Assembly (NCBI RefSeq): GCF_027923585.1
Contig: NZ_BRPL01000002.1
Location: forward strand, 1,116,001-1,180,000
Origin: Philodulcilactobacillus myokonensis
Lineage (GTDB): Bacteria > Bacillota > Bacilli > Lactobacillales > Lactobacillaceae
Length of the DNA: 64,000 nt
Reading direction: 5' to 3'
Shown: one piece after another, positions 11,543 through 20,358 of the stretch
How positions within the stretch are numbered: position 1 is the stretch's first letter
How the letters are laid out: the number at the start of each line of letters is the position of its first letter
Position numbers and translations under genes: made by a program
The notes under the pieces: model-generated
The model's input: only the letters and a program-made list of their open reading frames with translations
What the model was told of the DNA's origin: nothing
Databases searched by the model: none

Positions 11543-12154
11543 TTAAGCTTCAAACGAATCAACACTTTTATCCATTTTAGTAATATTCATTGACATATTT
11601 AAAGCATCTTCATGATCACTATAATAATAGTGTTTCTTAATTGAAACCGAATAAAATCCAAGATCTTCATATAATTTTTGGGCTTTTTTATTACTAATTC
11701 TTACTTCTAAGGTAACCCGCTTAAAATTCATCTGGCGTGCCTTAGTAATTAAATTATTCATTAAGAAATAACCAAGCCCATGATTTTGAAATTCTGGAAT
11801 AACAACTAAATTAGTAATATGGCATTCATGTTTTCGATCATAAAAAGCCCCACCAATAAAGGCAACGAGCCTATCATGATTTCTAATTACTAAATACAAT
11901 CGATCACGTTCATCACGGCTAAATTCATCTTCAAAAGCCTTTGAATTCCATATATCAGCACGGTTGTAAATTTGTTTTTCAGCGTCTACGATATCCGGAA
12001 TATCGGCGACCATTGCTTTGGCTACAAAATAATTTTCATTTTTAATTTGAACAACGTGATCCTTAAACTGAAGTTGCTCACGCCTCAATGTTTTTTTATG
12101 GTCAAAAAAGATATGGTACCACGTTCTAAATTTTTGCAGTATATTCATTAACAT
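11543..12154 (-). CDS. rimI: Ribosomal protein S18 alanine N-acetyltransferase RimI
   Basis: A GNAT acetyltransferase of about 203 residues. The acetyl-CoA site VIPEFQNHGLGYFLMN (about 122-137) and the C-terminal VRISNKKAQKLYEDLGF are typical of RimI. I chose ATG at 12154 because AAGGA lies 11 bases upstream; reading from the longer frame start would overlap tsaB by 80 bases. An N-terminal extension of roughly 45 residues precedes the GNAT core; similar extensions occur in lactobacilli. It overlaps the end of tsaB by 29 bases. Activity on S18 is inferred from the tsaB-rimI-tsaD context. Confidence 0.88.
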   Translation of the reverse strand: MLMNILQKFRTWYHIFFDHKKTLRREQLQFKDHVVQIKNENYFVAKAMVADIPDIVDAEKQIYNRADIWNSKAFEDEFSRDERDRLYLVIRNHDRLVAFIGGAFYDRKHECHITNLVVIPEFQNHGLGYFLMNNLITKARQMNFKRVTLEVRISNKKAQKLYEDLGFYSVSIKKHYYYSDHEDALNMSMNITKMDKSVDSFEA

Positions 12155-12872
12155 AAGATTGATCATCCTTATTTGCGGCCTTAGGATGCTGTTGTTTCCA
12201 ATCAAACTCAGCTTTTGTCAAGCGAAGATAGTTTGGCACAAACTTATTAACATCCGAAACCGGTGTTTTATTTTCACCAAATAAACCTAAATTAGCAGCT
12301 TGGGGAAGATTATTAATTCCCTTCGATACAATTAAATGATCAGAAAAAACATGTTTTAAATTTGATTTAAAATGATCAGCATTCCCAACTACATATAAAA
12401 ATTGATTTTTATACTTAGATAATTTTTCAGTCCAGTCATCGATTGAAACGTGTTGATCCGGAATAATCGACTGGGGGATTCCATTCTTAATTTGATATAA
12501 GCCGGTAAATAAATTTTGGTTTCGCGCATCAAAAATCGGGTTAACCAGTGCCCCCTCGTTTTGAACGTTTAATGCTAAATCTAATAAACTAGATACTCCG
12601 ACTAAATCAATATGTAATGTAAAAGCAAGCGTTTTTGCGGTCGTGACCGCAATTCTCAATCCGGTAAATGAACCCGGACCATCTGCAACAACAACCCGAT
12701 CTAAATCTTGAGGAGTCAAGCTAGATTTTTTAAACATGTCTTGAATGATCGGTAATAAATACCTTGCGTGCTTTCTGTGAGCGGTCATTGTCGTTGTAAA
12801 CAAAATTTTTTGATCGTCTAATAATGCAACGGATAGGGGTTGATTAGACGAATCAATTGCTAATACTTTCAT
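12126..12872 (-). CDS. tsaB: tRNA threonylcarbamoyladenosine biosynthesis protein TsaB
   Basis: The inactive TsaD paralogue that scaffolds t6A synthesis. The 248-residue protein begins MKVLAIDSSNQPLSVALL and has the conserved VVADGPGSFTGLRIAVTTAK segment near residues 61-80. The C-terminal half is variable, as usual for TsaB. It starts at ATG after a plain ribosome site and is followed by the overlapping rimI. Confidence 0.95.
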   Translation of the reverse strand: MKVLAIDSSNQPLSVALLDDQKILFTTTMTAHRKHARYLLPIIQDMFKKSSLTPQDLDRVVVADGPGSFTGLRIAVTTAKTLAFTLHIDLVGVSSLLDLALNVQNEGALVNPIFDARNQNLFTGLYQIKNGIPQSIIPDQHVSIDDWTEKLSKYKNQFLYVVGNADHFKSNLKHVFSDHLIVSKGINNLPQAANLGLFGENKTPVSDVNKFVPNYLRLTKAEFDWKQQHPKAANKDDQSYVNEYTAKI

Positions 12873-12887
12873 TTTTATTGCTCCTTA

Positions 12888-13649
12888 CTAATTCTTTTTC
12901 CAGACACAATTAGCTACTACTGCTAAATAATCATTAGAAATAATTTCGTGACGGGTTTTTGCCTTCGTCTGATTCAAATTTTTAATTGATACTTTACTCT
13001 CCACATTCTGTCCATACCTAACTTCATTCTTAAATCTTAAATCAATATGGGTTGGATTATAAGCACTTAAAAATGACGCTGGCAATGAATCAACAATCCA
13101 GTTTAAATAGTGTGAATTATTAACATGACCATTCATATCAATATCATTATATCTAACATGGTAATCCTTTTGATAAAATTTATCAGCATCATCATTAATT
13201 CGTTTAGGACGTTTCAAATGTGGAATTTCATCAACATGTCTAAATCCATAAGCTTCAACCAAGGGTTTCGGAATCAAAACCATTTTTCTTGTTTTTAGAT
13301 TCATTGTGACCCAGTTACTAGAAATATGAACGTAGCTATTGCCATTTAAATCGTTAATCCAAAATTCCCTAGAAGCAAAGAATTTATTATAAGAAGATGC
13401 TCTGGTTTTAAGGACTACGTTTTCATCAGTTCTAGGTAATTTATTAATATCGATGGAATACTGAATCACAACCCAACTCGCATTTAAATCATCCCGTACC
13501 TTATTGCTAGCTAAAAGAGCGTTGTTTTGATCTTCGGATGCTAAAATTGCCATATTAATAATCATTGCTAGAGTAGCCTTGTTTTGACCATTGGTTTCAT
13601 AATATGTAACACGATGCTTTTCACTGAATTCGATTTTAGATTGTTCCAT
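12888..13649 (-). CDS. Acyl-ACP thioesterase
   Basis: A double-hotdog thioesterase of 253 residues, related to plant FatA/FatB, that releases fatty acids from acyl carrier protein. The second hotdog carries the signature NDIDMNGHVNNSHYLNW (about residues 161-177), which holds the catalytic Asn and His; the C-terminal end YLAVVANCVW resembles the usual Cys region. It lies between rsmI and tsaB, 14 bases from each neighbour, so it is probably cotranscribed with housekeeping genes rather than with fatty-acid synthesis genes. Chain-length preference cannot be read from the sequence. Confidence 0.88.
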   Translation of the reverse strand: MEQSKIEFSEKHRVTYYETNGQNKATLAMIINMAILASEDQNNALLASNKVRDDLNASWVVIQYSIDINKLPRTDENVVLKTRASSYNKFFASREFWINDLNGNSYVHISSNWVTMNLKTRKMVLIPKPLVEAYGFRHVDEIPHLKRPKRINDDADKFYQKDYHVRYNDIDMNGHVNNSHYLNWIVDSLPASFLSAYNPTHIDLRFKNEVRYGQNVESKVSIKNLNQTKAKTRHEIISNDYLAVVANCVWKKN

Positions 13650-13663
13650 CAGCCAAATACTCC

Positions 13664-14548
13664 TTATTTTTTAATATGGTGGTATAAATTATAAACTTCT
13701 TGTTTTTTCATATTGTGCATTTTAGCAATTTTTTTAATTGCAGGATTGGGTTTATCGCCCTGCTTTATATAATAATTGATTTGTTCATTAATTGAAAGAT
13801 TAGCTAATTTCTTGGTTGCATCACTTTCATGATTTAAGTGATGATTACCTTCGACAATAATAACAAATTCACCAAGAATTGGCTTACTATCAATATAATC
13901 TAATAATTCAGTTAACGTCCCACGATCAAATTCTTCAAAGCGTTTTGTTAATTCCCTGCAAATTGCTGCTTTTCGATTTTTACCTAAAATCTTAACCATA
14001 TTTTTTAAAGTCTTTTTTAATCGATGGGGTGCTTCATAAATAATGAATGTTTCAACGCGTTGATTAAGTTTCTTTAATTCTTCAAGTTGTTCTTTATTTT
14101 GACGATTTAAAAAGCCATAAAAATAAAATGGTTGGGGTGATAATCCAGAAGCAATCAAACTAGTCATTCCAGCAGTTGGACCTGGCAATGGAATCACCGA
14201 AATATCTGCTTTAATACTTGCAACAACTAGTTCATGACCAGGGTCGCTGATTGATGGCATTCCAGCATCACTTAACTGTGCCATATTAACTCCCTGTCGT
14301 AATTTTTGAACTAATTCAGGAACCCGTTCATCTTTATTATGTTCATGTAAACTAATTTCTTTCGTATCAATTTGAAAATGATTTAGTAACATTTTTGTAT
14401 GCCGGGTATCTTCAGCGGCAATTAAATCGACATACTTTAAAACTTTAACCGAACGAAAACTCATATCATCTAAATTGCCAATGGGTGTTGGAACTAAATA
14501 TAAAACACCATTGGATTGGTTTTTTGCAAAACTATGTTGAACTTTCAA
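13664..14548 (-). CDS. rsmI: 16S rRNA 2'-O-methyltransferase RsmI
   Basis: SAM-dependent enzyme that methylates the ribose of C1402 in 16S rRNA. The 294-residue protein has LYLVPTPIGNLDDMSFR near the N-terminus, AAEDTRHTKMLL, and the SAM-site segment SDAGMPSISDPGHELV, with PLPGPTAGMTSLIASG following. The start is TTG at 14546-14548 with GGAG six bases upstream. It is two bases from yabA, as in the conserved yabA-rsmI pair. Confidence 0.96.
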   Translation of the reverse strand: MKVQHSFAKNQSNGVLYLVPTPIGNLDDMSFRSVKVLKYVDLIAAEDTRHTKMLLNHFQIDTKEISLHEHNKDERVPELVQKLRQGVNMAQLSDAGMPSISDPGHELVVASIKADISVIPLPGPTAGMTSLIASGLSPQPFYFYGFLNRQNKEQLEELKKLNQRVETFIIYEAPHRLKKTLKNMVKILGKNRKAAICRELTKRFEEFDRGTLTELLDYIDSKPILGEFVIIVEGNHHLNHESDATKKLANLSINEQINYYIKQGDKPNPAIKKIAKMHNMKKQEVYNLYHHIKK

Positions 14549-14550
14549 AT

Positions 14551-14916
14551 CTATCTCCTATTTCTATAAATTAATTCAGTACAAAAAATACAGTTTTGGC
14601 CTTCATCACGATGTTGACCAAAAAATTCAGTACAAACATGAAAACCTTCATTATATAATTTTTCTAAATTCTTTCTTGATTTAGATAAACGAGAGGAAGA
14701 CTGTGCAATCTCTTCTCCATCATCATTTTTAGGATTTTCTAACTGATTCTGATTATTTTTCAAAAGTTCTCTTAAGTGTTGATTTTCAATCTTTAACTCA
14801 GTATTTTGTTCTAAAACATCAGTCATACCCTTTCTTAATTCAGAGCACTTCTCTAACATTAATTGGGTTTGTGCTTCCATACTTTTGAAGCCTTCATATA
14901 ATTCACGTTGATCCAA
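14551..14916 (-). CDS. yabA: Replication initiation control protein YabA
   Basis: A 121-residue regulator that binds DnaA and the DnaN clamp and slows re-initiation. The N-terminal two thirds form a coiled coil (LMLEKCSELRKGMTDVLEQ). The C-terminal zinc-binding part is present: FHVCTEFFGQHR and NCIFCTEL. The start is TTG at 14914-14916 behind AAGGTGA. It sits between holB and rsmI, the conserved Firmicutes position. Confidence 0.94.
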   Translation of the reverse strand: MDQRELYEGFKSMEAQTQLMLEKCSELRKGMTDVLEQNTELKIENQHLRELLKNNQNQLENPKNDDGEEIAQSSSRLSKSRKNLEKLYNEGFHVCTEFFGQHRDEGQNCIFCTELIYRNRR

Positions 14917-14929
14917 AATGACTTCACCT

Positions 14930-15943
14930 TCAATAATTTAACTTATCCATAATTTGTAAAGTAATTGATTCTAGAATATTTTCGAATTGAACATTAATTG
15001 ATAACAAACGATTACTTTCTAAAATAATTTCAATAATCTTAATCAACTGTTGTTCGGAAATATGATTAGCTACTTTTTCAAGAATACCAGACATTTGTGG
15101 AAATTTTAAATTTTCAGAACCACTTGGAACATACTTCGTTTGTAAAACATCCCGCCAAATTTGAATCATCATATTAACGGCCATTCGCTTCTGACTTGGC
15201 GTTTTAACTAATGGTAAAATGTCAGAACTAACGGCAATAAATGACTCACTATTTTTCCTAGCAATTAATTGAAACCACCGGATGATTGATTTTTTCAATT
15301 GATTAAACCAATCGTCTTGAAACCATTGCTTGGCTACTTTAGCACTATTGGTCATGGTACCAATTAAATTAAAATCGGTGGATGAAACCCCAGATGATTT
15401 CAATTCTTGATTAAACACGTGCTGTGGCAACGATTTAAAATTAACTACCTGAGTTCTAGAAATAATGGTTGGTAGAATTCGATTCTTATGTGAAGTTAAA
15501 AGAAACGAAATAATGTTACCCGTTGGCTCTTCGATAAATTTTAATAAACTATTAGCGGCATTTGTTGACATTTTTTCAGCCTGGTCAATAATAAAAATTT
15601 TTTGGTTTCCTTCAACTGCACTTTTAGAAAATTCAGATTTTAGAAACCGGACCTGATCAACTTTAATGCTCCGTCCATCAGGTTTGATAAATACAATGTC
15701 CGGATGTTCTAAACGTGAAATTCTTATGCATTCATTGCACTTGCCACATGGAAAATTATTTTGAACGTTGGTGCAAAATAAACGCATGGTAATTGATAAT
15801 GCAACTGATAGTTTACCTGAACCAGATTCACCGTTAAATATATATGAATGGGTCAAATCATTTCTTTTTATGACATTCATAAAATGTTTCAAAATATTAG
15901 GTTGTTTGAATTCTGCTTCCTTGATTGGATTAGTATTTTGCAT
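14930..15943 (-). CDS. holB: DNA polymerase III delta' subunit HolB
   Basis: Clamp-loader subunit, 337 residues, AAA+ fold. Seen: the P-loop-like GESGSGKLS near residue 38 (the usual second Thr/Ser context is altered), four cysteines CTN ... CGKCNEC of the zinc module, the Walker B-like IIDQAEKMS, and the sensor SRT motif in TIISRTQVVNF. The pattern of clamp-loader motifs with a degenerate ATP site is normal for delta'. It starts at ATG after GAGG and is followed by yabA. Confidence 0.94.
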   Translation of the reverse strand: MQNTNPIKEAEFKQPNILKHFMNVIKRNDLTHSYIFNGESGSGKLSVALSITMRLFCTNVQNNFPCGKCNECIRISRLEHPDIVFIKPDGRSIKVDQVRFLKSEFSKSAVEGNQKIFIIDQAEKMSTNAANSLLKFIEEPTGNIISFLLTSHKNRILPTIISRTQVVNFKSLPQHVFNQELKSSGVSSTDFNLIGTMTNSAKVAKQWFQDDWFNQLKKSIIRWFQLIARKNSESFIAVSSDILPLVKTPSQKRMAVNMMIQIWRDVLQTKYVPSGSENLKFPQMSGILEKVANHISEQQLIKIIEIILESNRLLSINVQFENILESITLQIMDKLNY

Positions 15944-15954
15944 TGCTACCTCGT

Positions 15955-16281
15955 TTAGAAATGATAAAGTTTATCCATTGGTAAGATCATAATTGTCGCT
16001 CCACCAACTTGAACCCTAACCGGGAATGATGATTCATTATCACCACTATCAAGATTTACTGGCGGAGTCATAAATTTTTTTCTAGTTTTAGAAATACTCT
16101 TAATTAAATCAAGGACCTCAGGGACCCGCTTATCTTCAATTCCCATCATATAAGTAGTGTTACCTGATTTTAAGAAACCACCAGTTGTTGATAATTTAGT
16201 TGCATAAATTTGTTTTTTGATAAAAGAAGATTGGAGTTTACTTGCATCTTTATTTTGAACAACTGCAATAATTAATTTCAT
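15955..16281 (-). CDS. darA: Cyclic-di-AMP receptor DarA (PII-like, YaaQ)
   Basis: A small 108-residue PII-like protein of the DarA/PstA family that binds cyclic di-AMP as a trimer. The family pattern is visible: MKLIIAVVQNKDA, TKLSTTGGFLKSGNTTYMMG and VQVGGATIMIL. The downstream effector in lactobacilli is unknown. It lies between tmk and holB, the conserved place. Confidence 0.93.
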   Translation of the reverse strand: MKLIIAVVQNKDASKLQSSFIKKQIYATKLSTTGGFLKSGNTTYMMGIEDKRVPEVLDLIKSISKTRKKFMTPPVNLDSGDNESSFPVRVQVGGATIMILPMDKLYHF

Positions 16282-16293
16282 GAAAATCGCCCC

Positions 16294-16932
16294 TTAAAAA
16301 TAATCACTTGCTTCATTTTTTAATAATTTTAAAACATCTTGGACAACTTTGTCTATTGGTTGGCTAGCATCAATTGACTTAATTCGATCAGAATGATGAC
16401 TTAATAGCTCTTGATATGCATCATGAACCCGCTTATGAAAAGACAATTTTTCCCGATCCAGACGGTCGATATCATTTTGCCGATGCTTCTTAATTCGTTC
16501 AATCCCTAATTGAAACGGAACGTTTAAATATATCGTTACATCTGGTTCTAATCCATCGGTTGCAAATTGGTTAACATCAAAAATCTTTTTGGTCCCGATT
16601 TCTCTACCGCCGCCCTGGTAAGCAATTGAACTATCTAAAAAACGATCACATAATACTAATTTACCATGCTTTAAAGCTGGTAAAATGGTTTGAACAACAT
16701 TTTGCCTTCTAGCAGCAGCATACAGTAATGCTTCAGTCTTTGAATCCATGGCAGTATTTTTAGGATTTAAAATCACATCCCGGATTTCCTCTGCAATTGG
16801 ATTTCCACCTGGTTCTCTGCTAATCACCAATTTATCCTTCATAATTGGTTGAATAATTTTTAAAATTTTAGATAGAACGGTTGTTTTTCCGGCACCATCT
16901 GAACCTTCAATGGTAATGAATTTACCACTCAT
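16294..16932 (-). CDS. tmk: Thymidylate kinase
   Basis: Phosphorylates dTMP to dTDP for DNA synthesis. The 212-residue protein has the P-loop FITIEGSDGAGKTT at the N-terminus, the DR-type motif LCDRFLDSSIAYQGGGREIG, and the lid region KHRQNDIDRLDRE. I start at ATG 16932 with GGGG about ten bases upstream; a longer reading would begin inside the upstream hairpin. That hairpin (16942-16960) contains the Shine-Dalgarno site, so translation may be controlled. Part of the recR-yaaL-tmk-darA-holB block. Confidence 0.96.
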   Translation of the reverse strand: MSGKFITIEGSDGAGKTTVLSKILKIIQPIMKDKLVISREPGGNPIAEEIRDVILNPKNTAMDSKTEALLYAAARRQNVVQTILPALKHGKLVLCDRFLDSSIAYQGGGREIGTKKIFDVNQFATDGLEPDVTIYLNVPFQLGIERIKKHRQNDIDRLDREKLSFHKRVHDAYQELLSHHSDRIKSIDASQPIDKVVQDVLKLLKNEASDYF

Positions 16933-16960
16933 CAAAAAATCCCCTTTAAACATTAAAGGG
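16933..16960 (-). promoter_or_regulatory. Hairpin with U-run over the tmk ribosome site
   Basis: A perfect 8-bp stem CCCTTTAA/TTAAAGGG with a three-base loop, followed in the minus direction by GATTTTTTG and then the tmk ATG. The 3' arm plus the next G is the AAAGGGG ribosome site, so the structure could act as a terminator or block translation. Confidence 0.6.
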
Positions 16961-16995
16961 CACCTCAATCTATTTTTAGATAGGGCACCCTCAAA

Positions 16996-17241
16996 TTAAT
17001 AATCAATTACTGATGGTTGGATTTGATTATTATGGACATTTCTAATTCTTGCTTCTTGATAAAGAAACAGGTATTTTTGTTTAGCCAATTCAACCTCAGC
17101 AATTGTTTCATCGTCAACTTCATAGATGGCCTTTGCAGTTTCACTTGCATGATTCCAATTTAATTTTGCTGCATTAATCGAATCCAATAAAAATTGATCA
17201 TATTTAGTTTTTAATTGATTATTTCTATTCTTGCCAAACAA
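16996..17241 (-). CDS. yaaL: YaaL family protein (DUF2508)
   Basis: An 81-residue protein of unknown function found beside recR in many Firmicutes. It is mostly helical and charged, with LLDSINAAKLNWNHASE and EVELAKQKYLFLYQEARIR. The start is TTG at 17239-17241 preceded by GAAGGTGA. Eleven bases separate it from recR. Identification rests on length, position and overall pattern. Confidence 0.85.
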   Translation of the reverse strand: MFGKNRNNQLKTKYDQFLLDSINAAKLNWNHASETAKAIYEVDDETIAEVELAKQKYLFLYQEARIRNVHNNQIQPSVIDY

Positions 17242-17252
17242 AGCATCACCTT

Positions 17253-17852
17253 CTACATCTGAGTTCTTCCTTTAATGGCACGGTATAAAGTCATATTATC
17301 AGCATATTCAATATCACTACCAACGGATAAACCATGGGCTAAACGGGTTACCTTAATTCCGGCTGGTTTAATGAGTTTAGAAAGATACATTGCAGTTGCT
17401 TCCCCTTCAGGAGTCGCATTAGTTGCAATAATTACTTCGTTAACTGATTCATTTTTCTGAAGTCGCTTAATTAATGACTTAATATTTAATTCTTCAGGCC
17501 CTTTCCCTTCAATTGGTGATAAAACACCGTGTAAAACGTGGTAAAGACCCTTATAATTCTTCATTTGCTCCATTACCATGACATCTTTAGATTGTTCAAC
17601 AACTAAAATTTTCGATCGATCACGATTAGGATCACGACATATCTCACACGGATCTTCCTCCGTTAAATTACCACAAATTGAACAAAATTTGAGTTTATCC
17701 TTGGTTGAAACCAAAGCATCAGCAAAATTCTTAACGTCGTCTTTATTCATTCCAACCGTAAAATAAGCTAAACGAATTGCGGTCTTATGTCCAATTCCAG
17801 GTAATCGCATATAACTATCGATCAATTTGGCAAGTGGTTCTGGATATTGCAT
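17253..17852 (-). CDS. recR: Recombination protein RecR
   Basis: Recombinational repair protein, 199 residues, that works with RecF and RecO to load RecA at gaps. It shows the helix-hairpin-helix near [15 protein letters not shown], a four-cysteine zinc finger (CSIC ... CEIC, about residues 57-72), and the Toprim domain with [15 protein letters not shown] and the [15 protein letters not shown] segment. It follows ybaB by 16 bases, the conserved dnaX-ybaB-recR order. Confidence 0.97.
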   Translation of the reverse strand: MQYPEPLAKLIDSYMRLPGIGHKTAIRLAYFTVGMNKDDVKNFADALVSTKDKLKFCSICGNLTEEDPCEICRDPNRDRSKILVVEQSKDVMVMEQMKNYKGLYHVLHGVLSPIEGKGPEELNIKSLIKRLQKNESVNEVIIATNATPEGEATAMYLSKLIKPAGIKVTRLAHGLSVGSDIEYADNMTLYRAIKGRTQM

Positions 17853-17868
17853 TTATGAACCTTCTTTT

Positions 17869-18177
17869 TTACATTCCAGGAATATTTTTTGTATATTTAC
17901 CCATTGAATCTTTAGTAGCACTATCAATTTTTGATAAGGCATTGTTAACAGCACTAACTACTAAATCAGATAACATGTCAGGATCATCCGGATCAATGGC
18001 TTCTTTTTTAATCTTCATATCTTTCATTTTACGATCACCAGAGAAAACGACTTTAACAATTCCATCGGGTGCTTGGCCGGTAAATTCTTGTTTATTAATG
18101 TTTTCTTGATCCTGTTTCATTTGCTTCTGCATTTTCTTAACTTGATTCATCATATTTTGCATATTCATACCATTCAT
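17869..18177 (-). CDS. YbaB/EbfC family nucleoid-associated protein
   Basis: A 102-residue DNA-binding protein between dnaX and recR. It begins [20 protein letters not shown], a Met/Gln-rich helix, and has the family core [20 protein letters not shown] and [17 protein letters not shown]. The family binds DNA and may bridge it; the exact role is not established. Confidence 0.94.
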   Translation of the reverse strand: MNGMNMQNMMNQVKKMQKQMKQDQENINKQEFTGQAPDGIVKVVFSGDRKMKDMKIKKEAIDPDDPDMLSDLVVSAVNNALSKIDSATKDSMGKYTKNIPGM

Positions 18178-18222
18178 AATTGGAAAACCCCTTTATATTA
18201 TATTTATATATTAATATTTAAT

Positions 18223-20052
18223 TTAATCATTTTTAACATCAATAATTCCGTTTCCAAACAAATCAATTGCTTTTTTTACAATCGGATTGGGTTGACTATT
18301 CTCATGATCATTCTTTGGATCATTTTTGTCATTTGAATCTGAACTTGAATGATCAGATTTCGAATTAGAATCAGATGAATGATCACCAGATGAACTTTGA
18401 CTAGATTGATTATGATGATTCTGATTATCAGAATGTTGTTTTAAATAATTACTAGTAATATAGTTTTTACGAATTGTCGGCCATTTCTGACTTGGAACAA
18501 AAACGATGGTGGGTGAATAACCGATAATTCGATTCAATCCGTCTTCAAGTGCTTGAATTAATTCCTTACTTGAATCTGCCCTTCGATAAAGAAATGAGTA
18601 TTCAAAAGAGACGACAACCCCATCAGAACTTGCCGCAACTGGTTTTGAAACGTTCATAATTGCCCGTTGAGTTACTTTTAACATTGGCAGCAATTCTTGC
18701 CAAGCATTTTGAATTCGATTCAAATCTTTTTTAGTTGCATGATTCAAAACTGGATAAATCTTTTCTAAATTAATTTTAACCGGTTGTTCATGCCGTTCCT
18801 TATGAACAGGACGTGGTTTATTATGTTCCGGATTTACTTTAGTTAATTTAGATTGACTAGCAATCGACTGCTTTTTCAAAGCCTTAACCTCTGATTGTAG
18901 TTCCTTAACCTGACCTGATAATTGATCAATTAATCCTTGATTACCATCATCAGAAGATTTAGGTGTAATTTTAATGTTTGCAAGTTTAACCGTTAAGACT
19001 TCTAAATAAACGTCAGGATGGGAAGTAAAACGCATTTGTTGTTGAATATTGCTTACTTCTTCAATTATTTTATATATTATCCGGTCATCTACTTTTTTAA
19101 CCAATGATTTAAAACGGTCATCAAAAACGCTTAATTCATGATCTTCAATCATTTGCGGTGACTGCTTATACAATAATAAATCCTGGCAATAATTAATCAA
19201 ATCTTCAATAAATCGGTTAGCATCCTTACCATCAGCTAGAATTTTTTGCACATTCATCAATGCGGATTTTGTATCATGGTCAACAACCTCAACAAAATAA
19301 TCATATAATAAATCTTGGGTAACACTACCCGTTACCTGAAGTGCCGATTGATAAGTTACCTTATCGTCACCATATGACATTGATTCATCTAAGATGCTCA
19401 ACGCATCCCGCATTCCACCTTCAGCAGATTTAGCGATCAATTTCAATGCCCGATCATCATAATCAATCTGATCAGATTTCAAGATATGTTCCATTTGTTT
19501 CAAAATATCTTTCGGCCTAATCCGCTTGAAATCGAATCGTTGGGTTCTTGAAATAATGGTTGCAGGAATTTTCTGAGGCTCAGTTGTTGCTAAAATAAAC
19601 ACAACGTTAGCCGGCGGTTCTTCCAACGTTTTTAGTAGAGCGTTGAAAGCCCCCGTCGATAGCATATGAACTTCATCAATAATATATACCTTATATTTAG
19701 CTTCAGTCGGTGCGTATTTAGCTTTATCACGAACGTTTCTGATTTCATCAACACCGTTATTAGAAGCAGCATCAATTTCAATTACATCGTTCAACGTTCC
19801 ATTAGTGATGGCTTTGCAAATTGCACACTTATTACAAGGTTCCCCATCCTTTTGATTAGGACAGTTAATTGCCTTAGCTAAAATTTTAGCAGCGGAAGTT
19901 TTCCCTGTTCCACGGGGACCCGCAAACAAATAAGCATGACTAATTTGATTAGTAATTAATGCATTTTTTAGCGTTTGCGTAATTACATTTTGACCAATAA
20001 TTTCATCAAAACGCTGCGGGCGCCAAACCCGATATAAAGCTCGATAGCTCAT
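18223..20052 (-). CDS. dnaX: DNA polymerase III gamma/tau subunit
   Basis: Clamp-loader motor and polymerase organiser, 609 residues. Seen: SYRALYRVWRPQRFDEIIGQ at the start, Walker A GPRGTGKTSAAK, four zinc cysteines (CPNQ ... CNKCAIC), Walker B VYIIDEVHMLS and the SRT sensor in TIISRTQRFDFK. A linker with a coiled coil (LSGQVKELQSEVKALKK) and domain V follow, then a Ser/Asp/Asn/His-rich stretch near residues 540-590. I start at ATG 20052, six bases after AAAGGAG; the longer reading adds 28 unsupported residues. No slippery sequence for a gamma form is obvious. Confidence 0.97.
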   Translation of the reverse strand: MSYRALYRVWRPQRFDEIIGQNVITQTLKNALITNQISHAYLFAGPRGTGKTSAAKILAKAINCPNQKDGEPCNKCAICKAITNGTLNDVIEIDAASNNGVDEIRNVRDKAKYAPTEAKYKVYIIDEVHMLSTGAFNALLKTLEEPPANVVFILATTEPQKIPATIISRTQRFDFKRIRPKDILKQMEHILKSDQIDYDDRALKLIAKSAEGGMRDALSILDESMSYGDDKVTYQSALQVTGSVTQDLLYDYFVEVVDHDTKSALMNVQKILADGKDANRFIEDLINYCQDLLLYKQSPQMIEDHELSVFDDRFKSLVKKVDDRIIYKIIEEVSNIQQQMRFTSHPDVYLEVLTVKLANIKITPKSSDDGNQGLIDQLSGQVKELQSEVKALKKQSIASQSKLTKVNPEHNKPRPVHKERHEQPVKINLEKIYPVLNHATKKDLNRIQNAWQELLPMLKVTQRAIMNVSKPVAASSDGVVVSFEYSFLYRRADSSKELIQALEDGLNRIIGYSPTIVFVPSQKWPTIRKNYITSNYLKQHSDNQNHHNQSSQSSSGDHSSDSNSKSDHSSSDSNDKNDPKNDHENSQPNPIVKKAIDLFGNGIIDVKND

Positions 20053-20157
20053 GGAAAACTCCTTTCTAACCAATTCATATTCGTATAAATTACCACTGAT
20101 AATTATATCATACAAGCATTGATAAAAAATCATCAATTGACTTTTATTTCCAAAAAT

Positions 20158-20192
20158 AAAGGGATGAACATAAAATTTAGTTCATCCCTTTT
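20158..20192 (-). terminator. Terminator after the SRP RNA
   Basis: A stem AAAGGGATGAAC / GTTCATCCCTTT followed by ATTTTTGG on the minus strand, between the SRP RNA and dnaX. Confidence 0.85.
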
Positions 20193-20224
20193 CAAGTTAT
20201 TAAAAAGTTAAATTCTATAAAACG

Positions 20225-20313
20225 AGAAGCACAAGATATGACTTACTTAGTGCTGCTTCCTCCCGGACCTGACACGGTTCATAAGCACACCCTTGCTTCA
20301 GGGCCTTACGGCA
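20225..20313 (-). ncRNA. ffs: Signal recognition particle RNA, small bacterial type
   Basis: The universally conserved SRP domain IV core is present on the minus strand: GTGTCAGGTCCGGGAGGAAG followed by CAGCACTAAG. Flanks pair into a long helix (GAAGCAAG with CTTGTGCTTC). It lies between tadA and dnaX, the usual place in lactobacilli. A promoter-like TAGACA ... TAATAT stands before it. The ends are approximate. Confidence 0.92.
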
Positions 20314-20358
20314 ATTATTATATTAACTTATTTTAGAGCGAATGTCTAGTAAATTTAT

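Noticed and set aside
12126-12205. A longer RimI starting at 12205
   Set aside because: It would overlap tsaB by 80 bases and lacks a ribosome site; ATG 12154 has one.
18223-20052. Programmed frameshift making a gamma form of DnaX
   Set aside because: No A-AAA-AAG type slippery site followed by a stem was seen, and Firmicutes relatives usually make only tau.
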